NCBI GenBank assembly: GCA_033977485.1 | Contig: CM066987.1 | Span: forward strand, 51,277,033 to 51,341,032 | DNA length: 64,000 nt | Direction: 5' to 3' | Source: Hydrangea macrophylla | Taxonomy: Eukaryota > Streptophyta > Magnoliopsida > Cornales > Hydrangeaceae | Shown here: positions 1 to 11,265 of the stretch, in pieces | Layout of the letters: every line of letters begins with the position of its first letter | Position numbering within the stretch: the first letter of the stretch is position 1 | Notes under the pieces: generated by a model | The model's database searches: none | Told to the model about the DNA's origin: nothing | The model's input: the letters and a program-made list of their open reading frames with translations, nothing else | Program-made: the position numbers and the translations under genes

Positions 1-453
1 ATTTTCATTTTTTGAAGTTCATATTGATGAAGTGTTGTTTCGAAATCAATTTCTAGGGTTTTAAAACTAAATATGTGTGTGCATTCTTTGATTCAATCGA
101 AAACTTTGAACATTAAGAAAAGTTGGACGAAAATTTTTACTTACTTTTCTTTGCCATTTGACAACGTGATTGTGTTTTTCTGCAGAATTTCTGCGTCTGA
201 TCAGTGCTTCGTCCTCAAATCTCACTAAGAATCGTTGATTTTGATTAGTGTACTTGCCAGGAAATTTGAATCAAAGCAGCAACTGTGTCGTCAGTTCAGT
301 TCTGGTATGTAGGAGGAGAGGGTATTTTCGATTTATTAGGAAATTAGGTCAGTTTGGTCTTTTTGGTTGGGGAAGGGGTTATTGAGTTAAGTATTTGGGC
401 CTTGGGCTTTATGTAGCATTGTATTAGTTGTAAGGTGGTATGGTTGAGCGGCC
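1..453. other. Unassigned left flank
   Basis: No gene is recognised here. The sequence is AT-rich and ends in a TATA-like run (about 452-466) at the point where similarity to the right copia LTR begins. The LINE-like coding sequence found to the right of the copia element (from 11266) is not present here, so the two flanks do not look like a simple insertion site. Confidence 0.4.
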
Positions 454-1061
454 TATAATATAAATAGAGAGTAAGTGAATTTAGGAACCAAGGCACGATG
501 AATCACTATTTTTAAGACAAATTTGCCGCCCTTCCAATAAATTGCGAGTGCAAAAAGCGCTTATGGCAAGTAGTCCCCAGGATACAGTGGACCCAAATTC
601 ACTTGTTAGTATTTGAAGGATTTGCAAAACCTTTAAATACCCTGAACTTTTAGAACCTTTAAAGAAGAATGCTCAAAGAAATATAAGAAATTGGAATGTT
701 GGAGACTGTTTTAATAGGAGACTGCTTTAATCGAAAACTTGAAAATTTTTAAATGTGTTCACCGAATTGAACTTCTTTATATAAAATCTGAATAGATGTC
801 AAATGCACCGTATCACTCTAAGGGTGCCATGAACATATGTGAATTATAGCGTGTCACTTTAAGGTGCCAGTGAAGTAACAGATGCAAATACACCACCAGT
901 TCATACGTATGGCACCAAAAGGTGCCTTTAACACCTTTTCCACAATCAGGTGCTTAGCACCAAAATATCATAACAGTTAATATATATTAAACTGTTATAT
1001 ACATATATATATACATATTATATTCATTATAACTGTAACACTAATTTTGAAATTTCCAACA
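454..1061 (-). repeat. 3' LTR of the first copia element (outer end truncated)
   Basis: This is near-collinear with 10628-11265 and ends at TTCCAACA (1054-1061). It contains a cluster of GGTGCC/GGCACC words. Next to it, 1062-1075 reads on the minus strand as an A/G-rich polypurine tract ending in GGGGAGGAT, as expected just upstream of a 3' LTR. Confidence 0.85.
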
Positions 1062-1628
1062 ATCCTCCCCAATTTCAAAAATACCATCTTGTACGTAGTA
1101 GCTAGCATTTGAAACAAATACATAACTTGATAGGTGTCTTTTAGACTTGAACCTCCAATTAGCACAAATGTGTCAAGTTTTCGTCAAGTGCTGTAGTAAC
1201 CGTGGTTTTGATCCAAGGACCTTTTAAGACTAGACAGGCACATCGAGCATATTTGATTTCACATAAGTTCTATAGTTCTTAAGTCCGCACATTTATGGCC
1301 ATGTGCGTAACCCGGTTTTCATGAGTACACTTGAGAAAGGTCTCAGTCTCTTTGGAAGCGGCCAAACCTCCTCACTCATATAGGTAAGTCTATCAAAGAT
1401 GTCCTTGTCTTTAACATCTCAGTATAGCACTATAGACTTATTAAGAGTATAATACTCACCCTCCAAAATGACAAGTGTCCCAAATATTCGCTAGAGTTTA
1501 ACATCCAAGAATGGAACAAAAATTATTTTCTAGCGTTATCTTACCGTTATCACTCATTCGACTTGTTTTTCCCATTGAACCTAGCCTATATTTCAAAACC
1601 TAGGTTGGGTTTCCATCGAAGGTAATAG
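1062..1628 (-). other. Copia 3' untranslated region with polypurine tract
   Basis: This is the internal DNA between the 3' LTR and the end of pol. The polypurine tract that primes plus-strand DNA synthesis lies at 1062-1075. No gene is seen in the rest. Confidence 0.7.
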
Positions 1629-3066
1629 TTATATTATAGACCTTAGTCCCATTCCTTTTGATGTTTTCTTAATCATATCACGGGCAAGTCCTTTCGTCAA
1701 AGGATCTGCCAGATTCTCAATTGATTTGACATATGTCACACTAATTGCTCCTTGTCTTAGGAGTTGATTACTATAGTTAAGTCTAAGACCAATTTGTCTT
1801 GACTTCCCATTGTACATCTTACTAGTTGCTCGAGCTAATGTTGCTTGACTATCACAACAGATAGTACTTGATGGAGTAGGCTTTTTCCACAAAGGAATTT
1901 CCATAACTAAATTCCGTAGCCACTCACCTTCTTTACATGCAGCCCCAAGGGCAATCAACTCGGATTCCATCATAGAGTGTGATATGCATGTTTGTTTCTT
2001 AGATCCCCAAGAAATCACTCCTCCTCCGAGGGTAAAAATCCATCCAGTTATCGATTTGGATTCCATATCAGTGTTCCAGCTAGCAGCAATATACCCTTCT
2101 AAAACAGATGGGTAACCTTGATAATGTAATCCATAATCGATCGTGCCCTTCAAGTACCTAAGTACTCGAGAAATTCCATCCCAATGTTCTTGACTTGGGT
2201 TACTTGTGAATCTACTCAACATGCCGACTGCAAATGCAATATCTGGTCTAGTACAATGCATTAAATACATTAAACTCCCAATGACCCTAGGATACTCCAA
2301 TTGCGATTTGCTTCTCCCAATGTTCTTCACTAATTTGGCATTAGGATCAAATGGAGTTGAGACTGGTTTTTGATCAAAGTGACCAAACTTCTTTAGCACA
2401 TTCTCTATGTAGTGTGATTGCACTAGTGCTAAGCTATCGTTATTTTTCTTGATCTTAATACCTAAGATCACATTGGCCTCCCTCATGTCCTTCATATATA
2501 AATTAGCAGAAAAAAATTCCTTAGTTTCTATCACAACTTTTAAGTTGGTTCCAAAAATGAGCATGTCATCTACATATAAAGAAATGATAACACCTCCACT
2601 GTTGCTAAATTTACTGTAGATACATTTATCTGCATTGTTTATACAGAAACCATTTGATAGTATAACCTCATCAAATTTCTCCTGCCACTGTTTAGGAGCT
2701 TGCTTAAGTCCATATAAAGACTTAATGAGCTTATACACTTTCTTTTCTTGGCCAGGTTGAGCAATCCCTTCAGGTTGTTCCATATCGATTTCTTCATCTA
2801 GATCACCATTCAAGAAGGCCGTTTTCACGTCCATATGATGGATCACTAAATGGTGAATCGATGCCAAAGAAATAAGTAAGCGAATCGAACTAATTCGCGC
2901 CACAGGAGCATATATGTCAAAGAAATCAATCCATTCTCTTTGCTTAAAACCTTTGGCTACTAGCCTAGCTGTAAACCTATTAATTGAACCATCATTGTTC
3001 AACTTCCTTTTGAAAACCCACTTACAACCAATTGGTTGTGATCCTGAAGGACAATCAACTAACTTC
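1629..3066 (-). pseudogene. Copia reverse transcriptase and RNase H
   Basis: This is the C-terminal part of copia pol. On the minus strand it reads KWVFKRKL, then ARLVAKGFKQ, then MDVKTAFLNGDLDEEI, then the catalytic YVDDML box, then SLYGLKQAP-type thumb sequence. It continues through MYLMHCTRPDIAFAVG into the copia RNase H region (SWNTDMESKSITGW, then ADPLTKGL at the end). The catalytic Asp pair is intact. The open frame reaches about 3066, where a frameshift separates it from the preceding linker. It would copy the element RNA into DNA in a cytoplasmic particle, but the broken upstream frame prevents a full polyprotein. Confidence 0.9.
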
Positions 3067-3690
3067 CAAGTTCCATTAGAAACGAATAGAATCTAATTCT
3101 TCTTCAATTGCTTCTCTCCAAAGAGATGCATTTGGTGAAGCCATAGCTTCCGCGTAGGAATTAGGATCTCCCTCGGTATTCATCACATATCTAATTTCCT
3201 TCATAATTTCTCCTCTATTTCCTTCAACAAGGAAAAGATAGAAATCTGGTCCAAAGGAATAGTTTGTGGTTCTAGCTCTTTTAGAAGCTCTCGGGTTAGA
3301 ATCATTTTGAATATTTTGTTCTTGAATAATGATTTCTTGATTTGTGTTATTGTGCTTATCACGATGCAATTCTAATTGCTTCAACTTGTCCTTAGCATAA
3401 ATGTGCTCAAAGAACTCAGCATCTCTAGATTCTATAGTCTCATTTGTCACAAGATTTGAGAATCTATACGCTTTATTATCCTTACAATATCCAAAAAAAG
3501 CACATTTATGAGTTTTAGGTCCCAATTTAGACCTTTTAATGTCTGGTATCCTTACATAAGCAAGGCATCCCCAAACTTTAATATAACTCAAATTGAGCTT
3601 TCTATTGTACCATAACTCATACGGAGTCATGTTGGATTTCTTTTGTGGTATTCTATTAAGGACACAACAAGCGGATAAAGTTACTTCTCC
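3067..3690 (-). pseudogene. Copia integrase C-terminus and linker to RT
   Basis: On the minus strand this reads TPYELWYNRKLNLSYIKVWG and then SKLGPKTHKCAFFGYC, the conserved end of copia integrase, followed by a variable acidic and basic linker. A stop separates it from the integrase core at about 3690. The frame changes again near 3070 before the reverse transcriptase. Family membership is clear; activity is not possible from this copy. Confidence 0.85.
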
Positions 3691-4539
3691 CTATAAACTA
3701 TTTGGAAGACCTGAACTAATTAGAAACGAGTTTACCATTTCAGTTAAAGTTCTATTTTTCCTTTCAGCAAGGCCATTTTGTTGAGGAGTATAGGGAGCTG
3801 ACGTTTGATGAATAATTCCATGAGTCTCACAATACAATTTAAACTCATGTGGAAAATATTCTCCCCCACGATCACTCCTTAACACTTTAATCTATTTGCT
3901 AAGTTGAGTTTCAACTTCAGCTTTATAATTTTTGAATTTCTCAAACACCTCGTCTTTGCTATGCAACAAATACACATAAGTATACCTTGAGAAATGATCA
4001 ATGAAGGTTAGAAAATATTTATTTCCTCCACGAGTTACAAAACTCTTGAGATCACACACATCAGAATGTACAAGATCAAGAATTTCTGAGCTACGCTCAA
4101 CTTGATGAAATGGTTTACGCATTATTTTTGCTTGAGCACATATTTCACATTTAGAGATATTACTATCATCACAATTTGGTATTAAACCTAAATTACTCAT
4201 GCGTTTAATAGATTGATAATTAACATGTCCTAATCTATTATGCCATAAACATAAAGAGTCAATCATGTAAATAGAAGACATAGTTTTATTAATATTAAGC
4301 TTAATCATCCCATTACAAGAATAGCCCTTCCCAACAAAAATTCCATTTTTGGATACAATAAACTTATCAAATTCATACACCAATTTAAATCCTGCCTTGT
4401 TCAAAAGATCACCCGACACAAGATTCTTGCTCATCTCAGGAACATGACGAACACTTGTCAAAGTGACTGTCTTGCCAGAAGTGAATTTGAGTTTGACTGA
4501 CCCAATTCCCATAACTTTTGCAGTCCCATTGTTGCCCAT
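3691..4539 (-). pseudogene. Copia GAG-pre-integrase and integrase core
   Basis: From the N-terminus the order is protease end (VRHVPEMSKNLVSGDLL), GAG-pre-integrase (LWHNRLGHVNYQSIKRM), a CEICAQAK zinc-type motif, then the integrase core beginning DLVHSDVCDL and FLTFIDHFSRYTYVYLL. It continues after a stop near 3890 with VLRSDRGGEYF and ends in PQQNGLAERKNRT, which supplies the catalytic Glu. The D, D, E triad can therefore be traced across the in-frame stop. Integrase inserts the cDNA into chromosomes; here it is interrupted. Confidence 0.88.
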
Positions 4540-4548
4540 TCTAATAAC

Positions 4549-5050
4549 TTATCCATCGAATACACTTTCATATTTTATGAAAGCATCTCGGCACTTTGCA
4601 ACATGGATTGTGGTTCCAGTGTCTAGCCACCATTCTTCGTTGGTATCAACATGGTTTGTTTCAGCAATCACAACCGCAGTGAAGTCGGTATTGTCATTGG
4701 TCATATTCACTTGAGAATTGAGGTGCTTCTTGTGAAGGCGACAGTTCTGCATGATATGACTAAGTTTTTGGCAAAAGAAACAGCCCTTCTTATTATACCC
4801 ATTAGTGTTGTTTCCCTTTTTTCTTGAAGCTTACATTTTTCTTAAGAGGAATACTACTTTTCTTGGGTTTGTCGGTAGACTCCCCTTCAACCACATGTGC
4901 TTTAGAGAAATTATCAACAAGTTTGTCTATGTCTCGATCTCTATTTCGAGACTCTTCTTCAATACGAAGATGATGTCCTAATTCCTCTAAAGTACATTTC
5001 TTCTTCTGATGCTTAAGCCTCTTTTTGTAGTCATTCCAAGTTAGAGGCAA
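4549..5050 (-). pseudogene. Copia zinc-knuckle and protease region
   Basis: On the minus strand there is a Lys/Arg-rich end of gag (KKCTLEELGHHLRIEEESRN) and a gap with a degraded knuckle. The protease start follows as WWLDTGTTIHVAKCRDAFI, where DTG is the aspartic protease triad. The pieces lie in different frames. The region links gag to the pre-integrase domain and fits the copia gag-protease order. Confidence 0.8.
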
Positions 5051-5344
5051 TTATACAATAATAACCCCAACTTGAAATTCCTCATCCACTTTAACTCCTC
5101 CAATGGAAATATCATCCATAAGAAGTTGTAACTCTTCCATTTGAGAAATAACGGATTTTCCATCAACCATTTTAAAGTGAATATAATTATTAATTAAAAA
5201 CTTACGCGCACTTATTTCCTCGATCTGTTTTGTATTTGTTCTCCAAACGCGTCCAAAGTTCCTTAGCTGATGGAGTGTGTCGAAAAGTGTTGTAGAGATT
5301 AGTCGACAATGCATTAAGAATGTGCCCCATACATAGAAAATCAT
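5051..5344 (-). pseudogene. Copia gag, C-terminal half (left of the gypsy insertion)
   Basis: On the minus strand this reads FLCMGHILNALSTNLYNTF and then SAKELWTRLENKYKTD, the UBN2/retrotran_gag pattern of copia elements. It directly continues the N-terminal gag piece at 10354-10580, which ends VKRVEDD. The five bases ATCAT at 5340-5344 are one copy of the gypsy target duplication, so gag was cut here by that insertion. A frameshift near 5210 also breaks the reading. Confidence 0.85.
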
Positions 5345-5656
5345 TGATGCATGTCCAACTAACTCGCTTGAGCCGACGACCAATATTGTGCTTAAAGGAG
5401 ATGTGGTGGCTCAATTCGAGAGGAACCAAGAACTCTCCTAAGACTTCAGAGGAAGTACTGTGGAAATTTGATAACCCTTTATTGAATATGAAACCTGTTT
5501 AAATACAAGAAGGAAACTGAAAAACAGAGATAACCACACCTACAATCATGGGATATCCTTAACAACTAACAACCCATTATTGACTCCACAAGACTAGCCC
5601 ACTAACTAACAATTCCAACGGCTAATTAACCTATTCAAATAAAACAATACCCATCA
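5345..5656 (-). repeat. 3' LTR of the gypsy element
   Basis: TGATGC...CCCATCA ends. The adjacent pyrimidine run at 5657-5669 is the minus-strand polypurine tract (GGGGGGAGGAA). Confidence 0.9.
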
Positions 5657-5932
5657 TTCCTCCCCCCTTAGAGTAACCTTGTCCCCCAGGTTAAATTCAG
5701 GATACAAGTCCACGAACTTTGAGTGACGAACCCAGGTAGCATCTTCGAGTTTTTTTCCTTGCCAACTTACTAGCAGCTCCGTAGTGGCTCGATTATTATA
5801 CTTAACCATCCTCCTAGCAAGAATCTTTTCTGGTACGTAGGTGGCTAAATCAACGTCCAACACATTTGGAGGTTGAATTTGTACTGGCACATTGACCCCC
5901 ACTTTCTTCTTGAGTTGGGAAACATGAAACAC
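5654..5932 (-). pseudogene. Gypsy chromodomain at the integrase C-terminus
   Basis: On the minus strand this reads FHVSQLKK, then PEKILARRMVKYNNRATTE, then LLVSWQGKKLEDATWV and FVDLYPEF, the chromodomain-like tail that marks chromoviruses. Such tails are thought to direct integration toward particular chromatin. It is separated from the integrase piece upstream (ending GPVAYKL) by one in-frame TAA, after which LPTGSRIHP leads straight into FHVSQL. The separation is therefore a single stop, not a missing segment. Confidence 0.85.
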
Positions 5933-5959
5933 AGGGTGGATTCTTGACCCCGTAGGAAG

Positions 5960-7369
5960 TTATAGCTTGTAGGCTACTGGTCCTAGCTTTTCAATTATTT
6001 GATAAGGCCCGAAGTACCTTGTTGCCAATTTAATGGACTTTCGATAAGCAACTGATGACTGACGATTGGGTTGCAGCCGCAAGTAAACCCAATCCCCTAC
6101 TAAATATTCGCGGTCTGTCCTATGTGAATCTGCTAGGTTCTTCATACGATCTTGAGCCTTCCTCAGGTCTTCCTTTAAATCTTGCAATATAACCTCCCGG
6201 GTCCGAAGCTCACGATATACAACAGGTACTTTAGTTATTCCTGGCACATAGTCCAGTAATGTAGGTGGTGGAACTCCATAAACGGCCTCAAAGGGTGTTG
6301 TCCTAGTAGTCGAGTGATAGGTAGTGTTATACCACCATTCAGCCCAGGGAAGCCATCGAGTCCATTCTCTTGGTCTTTCACTGATAAAGCACCGCAAATA
6401 CGTTTCCAAACACCGATTTAAAACCTCACTTTGTCCATCTGTTTGAGGGTGATAAGTTGAACTCATTCGAAATTGCGTGCCTTGCAGCTTAAATAACTCT
6501 TTCCAGAACAAACTTGTGAAGGTTGGATCTCTATCAGAAATTATAGACTGGGGCATGCCATGCAATTTAAAGACATTTTCCACAAAAGCTTGGGCTATTG
6601 TACTAGCTGTATAGGGATGCCTAAGGGCTACAAAATGAGCAGATTTTGATAACCGGTCAACCACGACAAAAATTATTATCTTACCATGGGATAAGGGAAG
6701 CTCTTCCCCAAAATCCATGGCAATATCCGCCCAGACACGTGTAGGAATTGGTAGTGGCTGAAGAAGCCCAGCTGGTGAGGTGTTTGCAACGTTATTCCTT
6801 TGGCATGAGTTACACTCCTTAACAAAGTTCTTCACTGATTTCCTCAGTCCCGACCAATAAAATAAAGCTTTAACTCTTTGGAGAGTTTTATGATAACCAG
6901 AGTTCCCACTGGAGGGTGATGCATGTAGTTCCTCAAGTATCCTCTCTTGTAAAGACTTGGAGCCCACGTACACCCGTTCCTTATAATACAGAAGCCCCTC
7001 CCTGACATAATATTTTTTGGAGTCCAACTGCCCTTGGTGTAGCTGTTGGATGAGGTCTTGTATGTGCTGACATGTGTTGTGGTCATCCTTGACTTCTTTC
7101 CACCAATCAGGTATCGGCATTGAAATAGCAAACAACCCACTATCATCATACCTTCTTGATAAAGCATCTGTAACCAGATTTTCCTTTCCCTTTTGATATT
7201 CAATCTTATACTTGTACCCCATAAGTTTAGTTAACCACTTTTGTTGGGATGGAGTAACTATCCGTTGTTCGAACAAGTATTTGAGGCTTTTCTGATCCGT
7301 CTTGATGATAAATTGACGCCCCTGCAGATAGGGCCTCCAAAGATTCACAGCCTTGATAAGAGCAAGCAT
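5960..7369 (-). pseudogene. Gypsy RNase H and integrase
   Basis: The open frame of about 469 codons begins inside RNase H (LWRPYLQGRQFIIKTDQKSL, with DALSRR near its end). It then has the H2C2 integrase zinc finger (HASPSSGNSGYHKTLQRV to CNSCQRN) and the integrase core. The catalytic residues can be seen: Asp in WADIAMDFGEEL, Asp in IISDRDPTF and Glu in DGQSEVLNRCLETY. It is the best-preserved segment of the element. It ends in a stop just before the chromodomain. Confidence 0.9.
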
Positions 7370-8368
7370 TTCTTTTTCATATGTGGAAAGAGTTAAGGCT
7401 TTACCCTGGAGTGCTTGATTGAAAAAGGCTATGGGTTATCCTTCCTGCATCAAGACGGCTCCAACATCCTTGCCACTGGCATCACACTCAATCATAAATG
7501 TTTTTGAAAAATCTGGCAAAGCTAGGACCGGTGACTGTGTCATCGCTTCTTTCAATTTTGTAAAAGCTTGTTCCGCCTCCAAATTCCATTTGAAAGCGTC
7601 CTTCTTAAGTAAGCTAGTAAGAGGGGCTGCGATCAATCCATAGCTTTTAATAAATTTTCGGTAGTAACCTGTTAAACCGAGAAACCCTCTCAAAGCCCTT
7701 GGCGAGCTAGGCCTTGGCCATTCTAGCATAGCTGATACCTTCCCTTGATCCACCGCCACTCCTTGCTTAGAAAGAACATGGCTGAGGTACACAATCTTCT
7801 CTTGATCGAACTGACACTTTATTCTTTTAGCATAGAGCTTGTGGGCTTGCAAGGTGGATAGAGAGATTAGTAAATGTTCCAGATGCCCCTCCCACGTTTG
7901 GCTATATACCAATATATCATCGAAGAAGACCAAGATGAACTTCCTAAGATAGGGCTTGAAAACATCATTCATCAAACTTTGAAATGTGGAAGGGGCATTG
8001 GTAAGGCCAAAGGCATTACCAAAAATTCATATTGCCCTTCATGAGTTCGGAAAGATGTTTTCTGTACATCCTATTCATGAACACGAATCTGATGGTCACT
8101 AGAGCGTAAATCAAGCTTTGAAAAGAAACACGACCCATGCAATTCATCTAAAAGTTCATCAATCACAGGAATAGGGAACTTATCTTTAATTGTTTGTTGA
8201 TTGAGAGCCCGACACAGAACCTCCAACCTTTATCTTCCTTTTTCATAAGCAGTACTGAAGAAGAGTACAGACTTATACTTTGACGTATGATTCCAGAGGA
8301 GAGCATATCCTTCATGATCTACTCGATCTCATTCTTATGGTAGTACGAGTATCGATAAGGACGTACAC
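7370..8368 (-). pseudogene. Gypsy reverse transcriptase with frameshifts
   Basis: The 7436-7975 part reads MNDVFKPYLRKFILVFFDDI with the FDDI catalytic box, then LSKQGVAVDQGKV and LRGFLGLTGYYRKFI, ending at the start of RNase H. Upstream, RTHEGQYEFLVMPF is followed by a one-base loss before GLTNAP at about 8020. Further stops occur up to 8368. A functional RT would be about 180 residues longer in one frame. Confidence 0.85.
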
Positions 8369-9163
8369 TTACTGGGTGGCTCCCGAGCTCAAGAGGAATG
8401 CGATGATCGTGCCTTCTAGAGGGTGGTAATCCTTGTGGATCTTCGAAAACTTCATTAAATTTCTGGAGAAGAAGTGAAACTCTCTCGGCTTGGAGGTTTC
8501 AATTATAGGCCCAAGAATGCTATAAAGTTGCAAAAGCATTCCCTTTCCTGTTTTGTGTACACTTTTGCTAAATTCTGGTCCATCCACTATCTGCACCGAT
8601 ATTTGATTTAGGCCTTTTAATAAATATTGCTTCCCCTTTATAGTAAATTGCATCTTCATGTTTGTAAAGTCCCAAAGTATAAGCCAAGCATTTGCAGCCA
8701 CACTGCTCCTAAGACCACGTCGCATCCGCCCAGCGGCAATATATAGCAATTTGCCGAAATAGGCAGCTCCTGTACCTGCATGCGCAAAGCCGAGCACCAG
8801 CCTTCACTTGCTAATTTGTCCGCATTGGCCACCATTACTTCAAACTTATCTCATTTGGTCGCTTCAATTCCAACCCTTTTAATAGTGTTGGGGTCCACAA
8901 AATTGTGGGTGCTGCTAGAATCAATTAGAATTACGATGGTTTTCTCTTCAAGCAACCCTCTGACTCGCATGTGTTTGAGGCGTGCGTACCCCAGCTATGG
9001 CTTGTAACGATATCTCTGGCGGTTCAAGTAATTCTTCCTCGGCGTGCTTCTCTAGTTCACCCATCTGTTCTCCCTCTTCTGGCCACGGTCCATCAATCAA
9101 GAACAGTTTTTGTTCTTTACATCTATGCCCTGGATGAAACTCGTCATTATTATAACATAAACT
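8369..9163 (-). pseudogene. Gypsy protease region, degraded
   Basis: The minus strand carries LILWDFTNMKMQFTIKGKQY, the segment that normally follows the pepsin-like protease and the GxxWL motif in plant gypsy elements. It is preceded by frameshifted remnants of the aspartic protease. The pieces lie in more than one frame. The assignment rests on position between gag and RT and on this one conserved stretch. Confidence 0.65.
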
Positions 9164-10027
9164 TCATTTCCGTCTTTCCTGTGCCTCCGCCGGTGTGAGA
9201 TGCTTAATTTGAAGGAAGCTTGGCCTGGCTTCAGCAACTTTATTTGTGGTTATTGAATTCGGCCTTGGGGCATCTACTCTAATTTGGCGGTGTTTAGCCC
9301 CCATTTTCTTCTCTTGCAGACGGGCTAAGCCAATGGCCGACATTAGAGAGGTAGGTCTGAACATTTGAACATCCAAACGAATGTCATCTCGTAGCCCACA
9401 AACAAAACAGCTAGTCAAAAACGCCTCCGATAACCCTTCACATCGGTTAGCAAGCTTCTCAAACTCTGCTTGATACTCCTGCAATGTAGAACCTTGGCGA
9501 AGCTTTGCGAGTGCGCCCGCATGGTCATTATATTTAGTTGGCCCAAATCGTTCATTCAAAGCCGCAACAAACTCCTTCCATGTCATATACACTTGCGTCT
9601 TTAAATACCACCTATACCATTGTAGAGCTTCTCCTTGTAAATGGAACGAAGCAATGGTTAATCGCTCCTCTGATTCTGTATGATGATAAGTAAAGAATTG
9701 TTCTGCTGGGTAAATCCACCCAGATGGGTCTCCACTTTCGAAGGTTGGAAAATTAAGCTTCAAATTCCGGGATTGAACGGCACCTGCAGACCCCGAATGA
9801 GAGGACCCTCGCCCTTCACCTCTTGGGAAGCTACGGCCTTCAGAAGCCTCACCTTTGTCCTTTAGAACAAGGTTTGCCAACTGCTCAATTTTGCTGTCGT
9901 TCATGGCTTGTTTAGTTTCAAGGGTTGTAAGCTTGTGTAGTATTTCAGCAAGAGCACCTTGCGTTGCCATGTCGGTTCCCTGCCCTATCGTTTTATTGTC
10001 CACCATTGCAGCTGGCTCTGATACCAA
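9164..10027 (-). pseudogene. Gypsy gag
   Basis: This is an open frame of up to 287 codons. It has a coiled-coil-like N-terminus (ALAEILHKLTTLETKQ), a Gly/Ser-rich stretch, then the retrotrans_gag core: LNFPTFESGDPSGWI, FHLQGEALQWYRWYL, WKEFVAALNERFGP and CGLRDDIRLDVQMFRPTSL. The longest frame runs into the primer-binding site, so a start at about 10003 or 9968 is more likely. Gag packages the element RNA. No CCHC knuckle is seen before the frame closes. Confidence 0.85.
10012..10025 (-). other. tRNA-Met primer-binding site of the gypsy element
   Basis: On the minus strand this reads TGGTATCAGAGCCA, complementary to the 3' end of plant initiator tRNA-Met. It lies four bases from the 5' LTR, as expected. 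Confidence 0.9.
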
Positions 10028-10029
10028 AC

Positions 10030-10348
10030 TGATGCGTGTCCAACTAACTCACTTACGCCGACGACCAATATTGTGCTTAAAGAAGATGTGGTGGCTCAAT
10101 TCGAGAGGAGCCAAGAACTCTCCTAAGACTTCAGAGAAAGTACTGTGGAAATTTGATAACCCTTTAATTTATTGAATATGAAACCTGTTTAAATACAAGA
10201 AGGAAACTGAAAAACAGAGATGACCACACCTACAATCGTGGGATATCCTTAACAACTAACAACCCATTGTTGACTCCACAAGACTAGCCCACTAACTAAC
10301 AATTCCAACGGCTAATTGACCTATTAAAAAAAAAAACAATACCCATCA
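10030..10348 (-). repeat. 5' LTR of the gypsy element
   Basis: Collinear with 5345-5656, with a small A-run expansion near 10327-10336 and an extra TTTAA-like insertion. It is followed by the ATCAT target duplication. Confidence 0.9.
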
Positions 10349-10353
10349 ATCAT

Positions 10354-10580
10354 CCTCAACCCGTTTCACCTTTTGTTGCTTGATGTCATCGGACTCACTT
10401 GCAGTTTCAACCGGAATCGGCTGAAGATCATCTTTCAATACATAGGCGAGTTTCAATGTTGTTATGAAGAACAAAACCTTTTGTTGCCATTGAGTGAAAA
10501 ATTGACCATTGAAGCGATCTAGTCGGACCAAGTTTTGATTCATCACTTGAATCGATTGTACGGTCGAAGCCAAACTCTCC
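10354..10580 (-). pseudogene. Copia gag, N-terminal half (right of the gypsy insertion)
   Basis: On the minus strand this reads from MESLASTVQSIQVMNQNL through LDRFNGQFFTQWQQKVLFF to VKRVEDD, typical of the start of copia gag (DUF4219/UBN2-like). The frame continues at 5344 once the gypsy element and one duplication copy are removed. The start ATG is only about 30 bases from the LTR, and a standard TGGTATCAGAGC primer site is not visible in that gap. Confidence 0.85.
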
Positions 10581-10610
10581 ATTGATGCCAAAAACAAGTT
10601 TGTCTTAAAT

Positions 10611-11265
10611 TGTTGGAAGTATATCAATAATATAAATAGAGAGTAAGCGAATTTAGGAAGCAAGGCACGATGAATCGCTATCTTTAAGACAAATTTGCCG
10701 CACTTCCAATAAATTGCGAGTGCAAAAAGCGCTTATGGCAAATAGTCTCCAGGATACAGTGGACCCAAATTCACTTGTTAGAATTTGAATAATTTGCACA
10801 ACCTTTAAATACCCTGAACTTTTAGAGCCTTTAAAGAAGAATGCTTAAAGAAATATAAGAAATTGGAATGTTGGAGACTGTTTTAATTGGAGACTGCTTT
10901 AATCGAAAACTTGAAAATTTTTAAATGTGTTCACCGAATTGAACTTCTTTATATAAATCTGAATAGATGTCAAATGCACCGTATCACCTAAAGGTGCCAT
11001 GAACAGATGTGAATTACACCGTGTTACTTTAAGGTGCCAGCGAAGTAACAGGTGCAAATACACCACCAGTTCATACGTGTGGCGCAAATACACCACAAGT
11101 TCATACGTATGGCACCAACAGGTGCCTTTAACACCTTTTCCACAATCAGGTGCTTAGCACCAAAATATCAGAACGGTTATTATATATTGAACCGTTATAT
11201 ACATATATATGTATATTATATATATATTCATTATAACTGTAACACTAATTTTGAAATTTCCAACA
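10611..11265 (-). repeat. 5' LTR of the first copia element
   Basis: A 655-bp LTR with TGTTGGAA...TTCCAACA ends. Relative to the left LTR it carries an extra near-copy of a 30-bp unit around 11057-11114 (GCAAATACACCAC...). Confidence 0.9.

Larger units (their letters stand above)
5345..10348 (-). mobile_element. Ty3/gypsy chromovirus nested in the copia gag
   Basis: Short LTRs at 5345-5656 (312 bp) and 10030-10348 (319 bp) both start TGATGC and end CCCATCA. The target duplication ATCAT is at 5340-5344 and 10349-10353. The primer-binding site lies just inside the right LTR. On the minus strand the order is gag, protease, RT, RNase H, integrase, chromodomain, which is typical of Ty3/gypsy chromoviruses. 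By eye the LTRs differ at roughly 15 positions plus small indels, so the insertion is moderately recent and younger than its copia host. Frameshifts and a stop make this copy defective. Confidence 0.93.
454..11265 (-). mobile_element. Ty1/copia retrotransposon, minus strand, split by a gypsy insertion
   Basis: Two related LTRs (454-1061 and 10611-11265) flank a broken gag-pol read on the minus strand. The order is gag, zinc-knuckle/protease, integrase, reverse transcriptase, RNase H, which is the copia order. The internal part is interrupted by a complete gypsy element at 5345-10348. The right LTR has TGTTGGAA/TTCCAACA ends. The left LTR keeps the inner end but lacks the last 17 or so bases of the outer end. 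No target duplication was found, so the left end is probably truncated or rearranged. Stops and frameshifts make it non-autonomous. Confidence 0.9.
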
